Source: an uncultured Collinsella sp.
GTDB lineage: Bacteria; Actinomycetota; Coriobacteriia; Coriobacteriales; Coriobacteriaceae
DNA: 28,615 nt
NCBI GenBank assembly: GCA_958403205.1
Contig: CATXWM010000026.1
Span: 1 to 28,615, forward strand
Direction of reading: 5' to 3'
Shown here: in pieces, positions 7,285-15,203 of the stretch
Position numbering within the stretch: the stretch's first letter is position 1
Layout: every line of letters starts with the position of its first letter
Notes under the pieces: model-generated
The model's database searches: none
The model's input: the letters and a program-made list of their open reading frames with translations, nothing else
What the model was told of the DNA's origin: nothing
Position numbers and translations under genes: made by a program

Positions 7285-9231
7285 CTAGTTCTTATCGGAG
7301 GCTTCGGCCTCGGCGGACTGTTCGGCGGTTTTCTCGGAATCTGATTCGGAGGTCGATCCCTGATTGGTGTTGTCGCGAATCGTTTGCGCGTCGATCACCT
7401 GGCGGGTCTGCTCCTCGTCGATCTGGTGGCGGTACTTGGATATCGTGTCCTGCGCATCGTCGATACTTGTTTGCGGAATGCCCGCCTTGAGGCGGTTTTG
7501 CGTGTCTTCGGGCAGGTCGGACAGCTTAATGCTGGTTTCGCTCTCGAGCCAGTGGAGCTTGAGTCCGAGCGGCTTGCCGGGCAGACCGCGCCAGACGGCG
7601 ACATTGCCCTGGTAGGTACCCAGGTAGTATGAGCCGGTGACACCCGTGTAGGCCCAGATGCCAGCTGCCAGCACAAAGACGAGGGCCAGGATGGCGGCGA
7701 TAGTAATGTTGCGGCGACGCACGCGTTGCGCCTCGCGCATAACGCCATCGTCAACCAGGTCAACGACTACTACGGTCACGTTGTCGTGGCCGCCGGCGGC
7801 AAGCGCCGCGTCCACTAGGTTGTCGACGCAGATTTGCGCGGTTGAGGACTGCGTGGCGATGTTCTCGATATCGCTATCGGGAATCATGCTCGAGAGGCCG
7901 TCGGAGCACAGGATCAGACGGTCGCCTTCCTCGATATGCAGAGTGAAGTGGTCGGCATACATGGCGGGGTCCGAGCCCAGTGCGCGGGTGATGACCGAAC
8001 GGTTGGGGTGGACGCGAGCCTCGTCTGCCGTGATCTCGCCGGCGTCCACGAGCTCCTCCACGTAGGAGTGGTCGCGGGTCACGCGGATGAGCGTGCCCTC
8101 GTGGAGCAGATAGGCGCGAGAGTCGCCCACGTGGGCGATGGCGAGCGTGTCGTTTTCGATGTAGGCGCAGGTGGCTGTGCAGCCCATGCCGGGCTTGCCC
8201 AGGCCGTTCAGGGCCGCCTCGATTACGGCGGCGTTGGCTGCCTCGACGGCTGCGGCCAGGCGTGCTGCGTCGGCGGACTGTGGGGCCGTCTTGGCAATAG
8301 TCTCGACGGCGATGGAAGAGGCTACCTCGCCGGCAGCGTGACCACCCATGCCGTCGCATACGCAAAAGAGCGGCGACTGCACCAGGTAGGAATCCTCATT
8401 GTGCGGGCGCACGCAGCCAACGTCGGAGCGGGCGCCCCACATAAGTTGCGTGGTGGTGCCGGCATCATAGGTCGAGTCGGTCTCGACGCGCTCGTCGGTC
8501 AGCGGCTCAAAACTCATGGTCGAGCCGGGGTCCTTAAGCTTGGCCTCCACGGCGGCAACGTCAATCTCGGCCGTATCGCCGGGCGAGACGGTGTCGGCAT
8601 CGTTGCTCGGGTCGTTGACGTTGGGCGTGGCGGGCTCTTCGGTTGTACGGTCGACAGGCTCGTCGTCTTGCGGGGCGACGGCTGCAGACTCGGGCGTCGC
8701 GAAGTGCGCGGGCGCGGGCGTGCCGTGGGATTGGGAGACATCCTCCGTCGTTGCTGCGGGTACGTCTTCGGTTACAGACTGCATGGCTTCGGGCGCCGAT
8801 GCGTCCGCGGGGGAGGGCGCCGCCGCGGGTTCCGGTGCAGATGCGGACTCGGGTGCTGCGGCGGGTGCCGGCGCTACGGGAAACGCCGGTGCCGCGGGCT
8901 CGGGAGCCGCAAATACCGCGGAGCTCTCGGTAATCGCCGTGGCGACGGGTTCGGCAAAGTGAGCCGGCGCGGGCATGTCTTGCGGGGCCGCGGGCTGCTC
9001 GGTAGCGGCGTGCACGCCGATGGGGGTGTTACCGCCGTCAGCGTTGTCCTCGGTATCCTCGTCGTCGGTCAGCGTCGGATATTCTTGCGTTACATGCGAA
9101 AGAGGCAGGGAGAACACAGTGTCCTCGGGCTCCACGGGCGCATGGCCCGCCGGGGCGGCATGAGCCGGCGCGGTCGCGGGGGCGGCCGACGTCTCTGGCA
9201 TGGTTGCGGACTTGTTCTCCTCGTCGATCAT
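7285..9231 (-). CDS. pstP: PP2C-family serine/threonine phosphatase (PstP-like)
   Basis: This 648-residue membrane phosphatase would reverse phosphorylation by the operon's kinases. The PP2C domain lies at about 263-492 with the metal-binding motifs intact: VRPHNED (Glu279/Asp280), CDGMGG (Asp293), AHVGDSRAY, CSDGL (Asp444) and GHDN (Asp483). One transmembrane helix (~508-529) and an external domain of about 120 residues follow, ending in an acidic Ser/Glu-rich tail. Unusually, the first ~255 residues are an Ala/Pro/Glu-rich low-complexity region that is probably disordered; typical PstP proteins start directly at the catalytic domain. The ATG overlaps the fhaB stop by four bases (ATGA, 9228-9231) with no clear ribosome-binding site, suggesting translational coupling. 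Met11 is a possible later start. Confidence 0.94.
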   Translation of the reverse strand: MIDEENKSATMPETSAAPATAPAHAAPAGHAPVEPEDTVFSLPLSHVTQEYPTLTDDEDTEDNADGGNTPIGVHAATEQPAAPQDMPAPAHFAEPVATAITESSAVFAAPEPAAPAFPVAPAPAAAPESASAPEPAAAPSPADASAPEAMQSVTEDVPAATTEDVSQSHGTPAPAHFATPESAAVAPQDDEPVDRTTEEPATPNVNDPSNDADTVSPGDTAEIDVAAVEAKLKDPGSTMSFEPLTDERVETDSTYDAGTTTQLMWGARSDVGCVRPHNEDSYLVQSPLFCVCDGMGGHAAGEVASSIAVETIAKTAPQSADAARLAAAVEAANAAVIEAALNGLGKPGMGCTATCAYIENDTLAIAHVGDSRAYLLHEGTLIRVTRDHSYVEELVDAGEITADEARVHPNRSVITRALGSDPAMYADHFTLHIEEGDRLILCSDGLSSMIPDSDIENIATQSSTAQICVDNLVDAALAAGGHDNVTVVVVDLVDDGVMREAQRVRRRNITIAAILALVFVLAAGIWAYTGVTGSYYLGTYQGNVAVWRGLPGKPLGLKLHWLESETSIKLSDLPEDTQNRLKAGIPQTSIDDAQDTISKYRHQIDEEQTRQVIDAQTIRDNTNQGSTSESDSEKTAEQSAEAEASDKN

Positions 9232-9644
9232 CGACGGTTCACCTTCATGACCACGTCGCCAATCTGGACTTCGTCGCCCTCGCGCAGCGTTGCGGGTTCC
9301 ACCAGCTGGCGGCCGTTGACGAGCGTGCCGTTAAGCGAGTTGAGGTCCTCGATAATAAGTGCCGGACCCTGCAGCGAAAAACGCGCATGCGAGGCCGAGA
9401 CAAACGGTTCGTTGATGCAGATGTCCGACGACGGCGAACGGCCGACGATGACGGGACCGAGCATATCCACGTGGATGCCGCGGATGCCGCGCGGGCCCTT
9501 GTCCACATCGATCGTCCAGATGGCCGAGTCGCGGCGCTGGCCGCGGACGAGCCCCACGCCGGTCTTCATGACGGCAAACAGGAAGATATAAAGCAGGACG
9601 ACCAGGACGATGCGGCCTGCAAACAGGACGATATCGATGTTCAT
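9228..9644 (-). CDS. fhaB: Membrane-anchored FHA-domain protein (FhaB/FipA-like)
   Basis: This 138-residue protein has an N-terminal membrane helix (~4-26), a short linker and an FHA domain (~55-135) that binds phosphothreonine. The binding residues are all visible: GRS at 68-70, SASH with Ser85 and His86, and LNGT with Asn105. Length and layout match mycobacterial FhaB, which docks to phosphorylated kinases and division proteins. It lies between fhaA (6 bp upstream; AGGGGAT in the fhaA end acts as ribosome-binding site) and pstP (4-bp overlap), as in the conserved actinobacterial cluster. Likely ligands are autophosphorylated kinase loops encoded in the same operon; that is inference. Confidence 0.93.
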   Translation of the reverse strand: MNIDIVLFAGRIVLVVLLYIFLFAVMKTGVGLVRGQRRDSAIWTIDVDKGPRGIRGIHVDMLGPVIVGRSPSSDICINEPFVSASHARFSLQGPALIIEDLNSLNGTLVNGRQLVEPATLREGDEVQIGDVVMKVNRR

Positions 9645-9650
9645 AAGCGA

Positions 9651-10661
9651 CTATCCCCTAAATTCGAACGTGCTCAGGCCAAACGTCAGCAGGTCGCCGT
9701 TGCGCAGCGGGCAGCGCGTGATGCGACGGTTGTTGACGAGCGTGCCGTTGGTGGAGTTGAGGTCCTCGATCGACCAGTCCGAGCCGGTAAAGGTGAGCTG
9801 GGCATGACGGCGCGACACGTTGGGGTCGCGCAGGGCGATGTCGGAAACCGAGCGCTCGCGACCGATGGTCACCTGTGCGGAGGTGATGGCGTGGCTCTCG
9901 CCGCTCACGACGTCGACGAGCTGGGCGAGCGGACGCTGCGGGGCGCGAGAGCTTGCCATGTTGGAGGCGATGCTGGCTGCGGCGCCAAGGCCAGCGGCGG
10001 CGCCGGTCGCGGCGGCTCCGCCCATGCCGGCAAGCGCGTCGCGCGAGACGGTTTGGGGCACGGGGATGGGTGCGGCGGCGGGATCGGGCATATTGGGCGC
10101 AAAGGGGTCGGCCACGGCAAGCGGGTCGGGAGTGGCAGCACGAGGTGCCGGCTGCTGCTGCGGCATAGCAGCGGGGTGTTGCTGCGGGGCGGCAAACTGC
10201 TGCTGGCCGGCGCGCGGGGCGCTGGCGGCACGGCTCGCGGCTGAGTTGTTCTGGCCCAGGCCGTTTTGGTAGGCGCGCTCTTCCTCGTACAGGCGACCGA
10301 GCGTAGGGGCATCGACGTTCTCGGCAAAGACCGAGAACTTGCCGCCGCGCAGCTGCGGGTCGATCATAAAGCGAACGAGGGGCTCGCCGACAAAGACGTA
10401 GCGGCGCTTTTCGGCCTGCGCTTTCACAAACTCGCGGACCTCGCGCGAAAGCTCGGGATAGAACGGGGCGAGCATGGGATCGTCGTCGGCGGCAATCAGG
10501 ATGGTATAGAGCGCCGGCGCGGTGTTGACGCCGTTGATCACCAGAGTCTGATCCTCCATGTCGCGAGCGGCCTGCTTGGCAAGCTTCTTAAAGGAGAACG
10601 GGGCACGGGTGGCACCGAAGATGCCGGCCACGTGGTCCTCGAAGATGTTCAGGAAGTTCAC
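9651..10661 (-). CDS. fhaA: FhaA: DUF3662 plus FHA-domain protein
   Basis: This 336-residue cytoplasmic protein has the FhaA layout. The N-terminal DUF3662-type domain (~1-130) starts NFLNIFEDHVAGIFG. A Gln/Pro/Ala-rich linker (~140-240) follows, then a C-terminal FHA domain (~245-335) with an IGRERS motif, VSRRH and STNGT, all the residues for phosphothreonine binding. In mycobacteria FhaA binds a phosphorylated pseudokinase that controls lipid II flipping; a similar adaptor role is plausible here. It begins at GTG 10661, overlapping the kinase stop by four bases (GTGA). GGAGAG lies about nine bases upstream, so translation is coupled but also has its own ribosome-binding site. Confidence 0.94.
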   Translation of the reverse strand: MNFLNIFEDHVAGIFGATRAPFSFKKLAKQAARDMEDQTLVINGVNTAPALYTILIAADDDPMLAPFYPELSREVREFVKAQAEKRRYVFVGEPLVRFMIDPQLRGGKFSVFAENVDAPTLGRLYEEERAYQNGLGQNNSAASRAASAPRAGQQQFAAPQQHPAAMPQQQPAPRAATPDPLAVADPFAPNMPDPAAAPIPVPQTVSRDALAGMGGAAATGAAAGLGAAASIASNMASSRAPQRPLAQLVDVVSGESHAITSAQVTIGRERSVSDIALRDPNVSRRHAQLTFTGSDWSIEDLNSTNGTLVNNRRITRCPLRNGDLLTFGLSTFEFRG

Positions 10662-12511
10662 GAAAGATCACTCTCCGTATAGGTTCTTTGGTATCCGAGC
10701 AAATAAAGGCATATCCCGACGATTATAGAGGATAGGATTCCCGTAACCGCCGCCTTGGCGACGACCGGGCCCGCAAGGCTGGCAATTTCCATATGGTGTG
10801 CAAGGCAAAACGATACGGCCGAGCCGATGCCGGCGACGGCAATTGCGACGATGGCGGCAAGGTTCGATCCCTGCTCGGCGCGCTTGGCATGAGCATTGAG
10901 CAGCAGCGATGTTGCCGCGGCTATTGCTGCAACCAGCACGATTGCAGCGAGAAGGAGCGCGTCTCCCAGCGCTGCGACGACATTGCTAAGCCCCAGTACG
11001 CCTCCCGCAGAGAGAGCCGCTGCAGCAAGGCGGGCAAAGAGTGCGCCCATGCCCGTGGCCGCCGCTGCGCTTGCCGGGCCGAGCCAAAACGCCGCGATGC
11101 TCGCGGCGGCTCCGGCGGCAAGGAGGGCGTCGCCGGTTAGGCAACCCAGCGCAAGCGCGCAGGTGAGCGTCGCGCTCGCAGCCGCCTCGGTTCGTCCCCA
11201 GGCAATCCACCAACCGGACATGGCGGCGGCAAAAACGACCGCGACCGGCAGCATCGACAGGATGCCCTGCGCCTGCATGGTGGCGTTGGCCATGAGCACC
11301 AAAAAGCCCACGGTCGAGATGGCCGAGCCGATCTGCGGGGCCAGGCCGGCTGCCGCACCGATCGCGATGGCCGCCACGACCAGCCCGGGAAGCGCCGCGA
11401 CGCCGGCTGTCTGCATAAGCAAAAAGCTAAAGGCTCCGCATGAGAGCGCTGAGATGCCGCGCATGGTGTAGTTGCGCGCGTGGCTCCAGCGCGAGCCCGC
11501 CCAACCAAGCGCGGGGTCGATCTCGACGGTGTCATCTTCGTAGGGTAGCGACTCCATATCGTCTGCCGCGCACTCGTCATCTGAAAGTTCGCCCACCATC
11601 TGCTCCAAGCTGCGACGGCCTTCGCGCACGCTTCCTAAGCCGGCAAGGAGTCGGTCGCAGAATGCCTCAATGCTATCGGGGCGGTCTTGCGGCATGGGGG
11701 AGAGAGCGCTCATGAGCGCCGCCTCGGCCCCCGGGGGAAAGTGAGGGATCAGTTCGCTGGGATAGGTGGCGCCGCCGATGATGCGGTCGAGCGAGTCGGC
11801 AGGCGTGGCCGCCATAAAGGGGGCACTGCCGCACAGGCCCTCGTAGATCACGCAGGCAAGGGCAAAGACATCGGCACGTTCGTCGACCGTGCCGGTCTCG
11901 ATATCGAGCTGCTCGGGCGGCATGTAGCCGATGGTGCCGCCGCGCGATCCGCCAAAGCCGCCGGCGGACGACAGCCGCGCCATGCCAAAGTCGGTGAGCT
12001 TTACATTGCCCGAATGGTCGATAAGCACATTGGCGGGCTTTATGTCCAGATGAAGCACGCCGTTTGCATGGGCAAAGGTGAGTGCCTGACCCAGCGCGTC
12101 GGCAATGGCCGCGGCCTCGTCAAAGGTGAGCGAGTGGCCGTCCACGCGATGCAAAAACTCGGCTAACGACATACCGTCGACATACTCCATGACCAGGTAG
12201 GCATAGGCGGTGTCGTGCGTAAAGTCAATAACCTGCACGATATTGGGATGTTGAAGCATGGCGGCGGTATGCGCCTCGCGCAGCACGTCCATGATGTCGC
12301 TGGCGGGCATGCCGGCGCCGTTGATAAGGGGGATGCGCTTAATGGCCACGCGACGGCGCAGGTGCGTGTCGCGGCAGATTTCGATGGAGCCAAAGCCGCC
12401 GGTCGCAAGCGTCTCGAGCGGCTGGTACCGCTTGAGCAGCTCGCGAGAGCTAGTGCCCTCCAAGGGAACGTCCGGCGAGAACCGGGCGGTATGTTGCGAG
12501 AAAAGCGGCAT
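10658..12511 (-). CDS. Serine/threonine protein kinase with polytopic membrane domain (non-RD)
   Basis: This 617-residue protein is the first gene of the cell-wall signalling operon. The kinase domain (~25-290) has a TGGFGS glycine loop (37-42), Lys58 in VAIK, Glu79, catalytic HLD at 154-156 with the downstream KPAN, DFG at 174-176 and a PPE in place of APE. The Arg of HRD is Leu, making it a non-RD kinase: Asp156 is present, so activity is expected, but activation-loop control may differ. An acidic linker (~300-335) leads to about eight or nine Ala-rich membrane helices (~350-605) with no recognised sensor domain. GTG 12556 is also in frame but lacks a ribosome-binding site; GAGGG about eight bases before ATG 12511 supports the start used. 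It overlaps fhaA by four bases. Confidence 0.93.
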   Translation of the reverse strand: MPLFSQHTARFSPDVPLEGTSSRELLKRYQPLETLATGGFGSIEICRDTHLRRRVAIKRIPLINGAGMPASDIMDVLREAHTAAMLQHPNIVQVIDFTHDTAYAYLVMEYVDGMSLAEFLHRVDGHSLTFDEAAAIADALGQALTFAHANGVLHLDIKPANVLIDHSGNVKLTDFGMARLSSAGGFGGSRGGTIGYMPPEQLDIETGTVDERADVFALACVIYEGLCGSAPFMAATPADSLDRIIGGATYPSELIPHFPPGAEAALMSALSPMPQDRPDSIEAFCDRLLAGLGSVREGRRSLEQMVGELSDDECAADDMESLPYEDDTVEIDPALGWAGSRWSHARNYTMRGISALSCGAFSFLLMQTAGVAALPGLVVAAIAIGAAAGLAPQIGSAISTVGFLVLMANATMQAQGILSMLPVAVVFAAAMSGWWIAWGRTEAAASATLTCALALGCLTGDALLAAGAAASIAAFWLGPASAAAATGMGALFARLAAAALSAGGVLGLSNVVAALGDALLLAAIVLVAAIAAATSLLLNAHAKRAEQGSNLAAIVAIAVAGIGSAVSFCLAHHMEIASLAGPVVAKAAVTGILSSIIVGICLYLLGYQRTYTESDLS

Positions 12512-12591
12512 GGCCAACCCTCGTGCGTTTAAAGTTCGTTTGCGAGCGGCGGGCACGGGGCCGAGCCATTCGCGGTGGCATAGATGCTGCT

Positions 12592-12600
12592 AGTGTAGCA
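12592..12600 (-). promoter_or_regulatory. Extended -10 promoter for the minus-strand signalling operon
   Basis: On the minus strand 12600-12591 reads TGCTACACTA: an extended -10 with TACACT at 12597-12592. It is identical over ten bases to the element before tRNA-Arg. The predicted start near 12585 gives a leader of about 75 bases before ATG 12511. No clear -35 is seen. Confidence 0.5.
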
Positions 12601-12671
12601 CGCTCAGGCGGATGGCGAGGATGGCGGGATGCGAGGCTGCCTGTCTGGCTTGGCCTTCGTCTCGACCCATC

Positions 12672-12822
12672 CGGAAAGCGCGCCCCAGTTTGCGGCCAAA
12701 TACTGGGACACGCTTTCCGAATGGGGTGTGCTGCGGAAACTGCGTCCCAGAATATTGACTCAGAACGGGATACAGTTTCCAGATCGACGCTCAAAAGGAA
12801 ACCGCATCCCGCTTTGATGCGG
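12672..12822. repeat. Cluster of three related hairpin repeats in a gene-free gap
   Basis: The gap between the kinase operon and the LuxR-type gene holds no convincing gene. Hairpin 1: 12672-12689 pairs with 12702-12719 (16 of 18 positions). Hairpin 2: 12735-12748 pairs with 12767-12780 (one mismatch, one G-T). Hairpin 3: CCGCATC 12802-12808 with GATGCGG 12816-12822. The arms share a theme: GGAAACTGCGTCCC (12735), GGAAACCGCATCCC (12797), and the right arm of hairpin 1 (CTGGGACACGCTTTCC) matches the reverse complement of the second at 13 of 16 positions. These look like degenerate copies of one dispersed repeat. No T-run follows any of them. Confidence 0.75.
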
Positions 12823-12927
12823 GGACTGCGGACAAAAGCTGAACCGTGATCTGGCTCGGATTGGAGTTCGCCTGAATCGTTGATGCTGGCTGGTGTGGGC
12901 GTGGAGATAAACGAGCAGCCCGAGCGA

Positions 12928-12933
12928 TATAAT
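12928..12933 (+). promoter_or_regulatory. Consensus -10 box (TATAAT) of the membrane LuxR-type gene
   Basis: A perfect TATAAT lies at 12928-12933, predicting a transcript start near 12940. Only about 12 bases of leader would precede GGAGG (12944-12948) and ATG 12953. The box overlaps an earlier in-frame ATG at 12932, which therefore cannot be the start of this transcript's coding region. No clear -35 is visible. Confidence 0.6.
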
Positions 12934-12952
12934 GACACGCTATGGAGGTCAT

Positions 12953-15094
12953 ATGCTCTTTTCCCGCTGTTCTGCCACATCTGCTTTCGCCGTTGCGCTC
13001 GTCGTAATGGCGGTTACCCCTTATCACCGGTTTTCATCTTCAATCGGCTTGGCATCAGGTGCAATGACCTGGCTCGTTATCCTTGGCGCATGCCTCGCGG
13101 CGTTTGGTCATGGTGTTGCGCTCCGCAAGGGGAGAGAAATAAGACGGCCGGGTCGCCTTGGCGTCTTCGGTGTTTTCCTTGCTGCTATTGCGGTGGTTCC
13201 CGAATGGGTCGACTTGGCCTTCTATGCTCGCGGAGATTCTATTCCAATCGCGTTTGCACCAATCTGGTTGTTGCATGGTGTTTCGTGTGCCTTGTGCTTC
13301 ACTGGGTCGTTGCTCCTCTCATATGTAATTTGGGATACGGCGGGCTCTCCTTTGATACGGGGGGCGGCGCGGGACGGCGAAAGGGGGACCCGCCGATCGC
13401 AGAGCGCGCTTTTTGCAGAAACAATAGTTGTCCTGTCTTGCCTGCTGTTTTGCTGTCGAATTTCATGGAGAGTCGTTCCCGAGCCATGGGGGATGCCCTC
13501 TGTAACGGCCGCATCAATTGGCCTCGTGCTTTTAATTCCGCTGGTCTATCTCGTATTGGCTGCGGTCCCGCTGCTTTGCTGTCCCCGCGCCTTTGGTCGG
13601 GGGCAGGGCGACGTGTTTGCCCGTTCTGTGCTTGTAGCAGTTCCCATTGGCCTTGTTCCGGCTGTCGAGGTGGCATACTTTGCAAGCGATGCCGCAGTCA
13701 TTGCATCACTGTCGATGGGGTCCGCTATTGCTGTTGCCGCCTTCGTATGCACATTGCTAAGGGAGAAACGGGACAACAATTCGGATACCCCTCGCACGTC
13801 CGACCCATTCGATGCGGGGGTGTTTTCCCCTGCCCTGTCGCCTCGAGAAGAGCAGTTTGTTCGACTGCTGCTCAAAGGGAAAACGCCGGCGGAAATTGCC
13901 AGGGAGACGGGTACGAAGCCATCGACGGTGCGAACAACGCTTCACCGAGCATACGGGAAGGCATCGGTTGCGGGCTCACGCGAGCTCGTGGCATTGTTTG
14001 CGGGTGAGGGTGATGCTACAGGGCCTGGTCTGCTGCAGCGGCATGCTGGTGATATGTTGACATCAGTTCGGACGCGCCGGCTGTTTCGATACCTGCTCAC
14101 AACATTTTTTATCCTCCTTGCGGCGGGCCCCTTGGTAATGGCGGATAGCGATTGGGGATCCGGTGTTTCATGGGCAGTCGCCTTTTCTCTCGCAAGCTAT
14201 GCATTGGGTCTCGGACTGCTTCTGTCGCTGCACTACGCGGGTGAAAAACTGAATCGTGAAGTTGCGCTGACTAGAACGGATGGGGCGATTGGGCTCGGAA
14301 GCCCGTGCGTGTGGGCGATACTGTCTGCTTTGGAATGGTCTTTTGTCTATATCGCGGCATGGAGGTGCGTACGCGATCCGTTGATGGCTGTGCCGGTCCT
14401 GTTTTGCGGCGTGGCATCTACGGTCTCGCTCGCTGTTGGGCTGCGTCCGTTTAAGGTGCATGCCCGTGTCCGGGCTATCGTGCCGTTGGTGTCAATAGGT
14501 GCGGCTACTTTAATCCATGCGGCCACTAGGGGGCGAATCCATGGGTTCGCGGTGCTGACGGGGATGTTGCTTACATACATAGTGCTGCGTAGCTGTCCGC
14601 AGCGCAAAATGCTTGGGATATGGATGCTTTGCTTTGGGGCGGCGGCTCCTGTCTGGGTTGTCTTGCTCAACATGGTGCAGGATCTGACGGTTTTCGAGCC
14701 TCTGTTCCTTGCGTCGTTGCTGGGGCAAAGTTCGGCCGTCAATGTCGTCGTGGCAACGGTGATTGTTTGCTGGTCTGTGCCCATGCTCGTTACGCACATC
14801 GTGCTCGTACGCTCGGTTGAGGACGAGAAGGCCGTCTTGAAGTACCGTGCGAACGGGTCCACCGAAGCAGCTCACGTGCGCCGGCTGGCTCTGCTTACGT
14901 CGCGCGCCCTGTCCGATGTTCAGGCCCGAATATTGTTGATGACGGCAGAGGGCACAACGACAAAGACCATTGCGCAGGATGTCGGTTACGCTGCATCTAC
15001 GGTGCAAGCGCTGCGATCCGCGTCCTATCGCCAGTTGAAGATCAAGAACAAAGCAGAGCTTATTTCATTGTTATCGCAGGTAGATAACGTGTAA
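12953..15094 (+). CDS. Membrane-bound LuxR-type regulator with duplicated TM-HTH architecture
   Basis: This 713-residue protein consists of two similar halves. Each has about eight hydrophobic helices followed by a LuxR/GerE-type DNA-binding domain. The first HTH (~285-340) reads LSPREEQFVRLLLKG then AEIARETGTKPSTVRTTLHRAY. The second (~655-710) reads ALSDVQARILLMTAEG then KTIAQDVGYAASTVQALRSA. Single-unit proteins of this type (membrane domain plus LuxR HTH) are common in Coriobacteriia; a tandem duplication is unusual. It probably senses a membrane or extracellular cue and controls neighbouring genes, most simply the secreted-protein/ABC genes just downstream on the same strand. The start at ATG 12953 is set by the ribosome-binding site at 12944 and the TATAAT at 12928. 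Codon and base use are AT-richer than the flanking operons. Confidence 0.88.
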   Translation: MLFSRCSATSAFAVALVVMAVTPYHRFSSSIGLASGAMTWLVILGACLAAFGHGVALRKGREIRRPGRLGVFGVFLAAIAVVPEWVDLAFYARGDSIPIAFAPIWLLHGVSCALCFTGSLLLSYVIWDTAGSPLIRGAARDGERGTRRSQSALFAETIVVLSCLLFCCRISWRVVPEPWGMPSVTAASIGLVLLIPLVYLVLAAVPLLCCPRAFGRGQGDVFARSVLVAVPIGLVPAVEVAYFASDAAVIASLSMGSAIAVAAFVCTLLREKRDNNSDTPRTSDPFDAGVFSPALSPREEQFVRLLLKGKTPAEIARETGTKPSTVRTTLHRAYGKASVAGSRELVALFAGEGDATGPGLLQRHAGDMLTSVRTRRLFRYLLTTFFILLAAGPLVMADSDWGSGVSWAVAFSLASYALGLGLLLSLHYAGEKLNREVALTRTDGAIGLGSPCVWAILSALEWSFVYIAAWRCVRDPLMAVPVLFCGVASTVSLAVGLRPFKVHARVRAIVPLVSIGAATLIHAATRGRIHGFAVLTGMLLTYIVLRSCPQRKMLGIWMLCFGAAAPVWVVLLNMVQDLTVFEPLFLASLLGQSSAVNVVVATVIVCWSVPMLVTHIVLVRSVEDEKAVLKYRANGSTEAAHVRRLALLTSRALSDVQARILLMTAEGTTTKTIAQDVGYAASTVQALRSASYRQLKIKNKAELISLLSQVDNV

Positions 15095-15203
15095 ACGCCT
15101 GGATTATCAACTCAATAGCGAGTGTTTACAGACATCTTTCTCCATTCATGCAAAGGTTGCTGTGCGTCGACGCATTGTTAGCCGCTTTTGATTGGAGAAG
15201 GCC

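Noticed and set aside
7936..9591. 551-residue open frame on the plus strand
   Set aside because: Antisense to pstP and fhaB; the composition (Gly/Arg/Val-rich) reflects GC-rich codons of the real gene read backwards.
12880..14007. 375-residue open frame on the plus strand
   Set aside because: Out of frame with the membrane LuxR-type gene, which has recognisable helices, HTH domains, promoter and ribosome-binding site.
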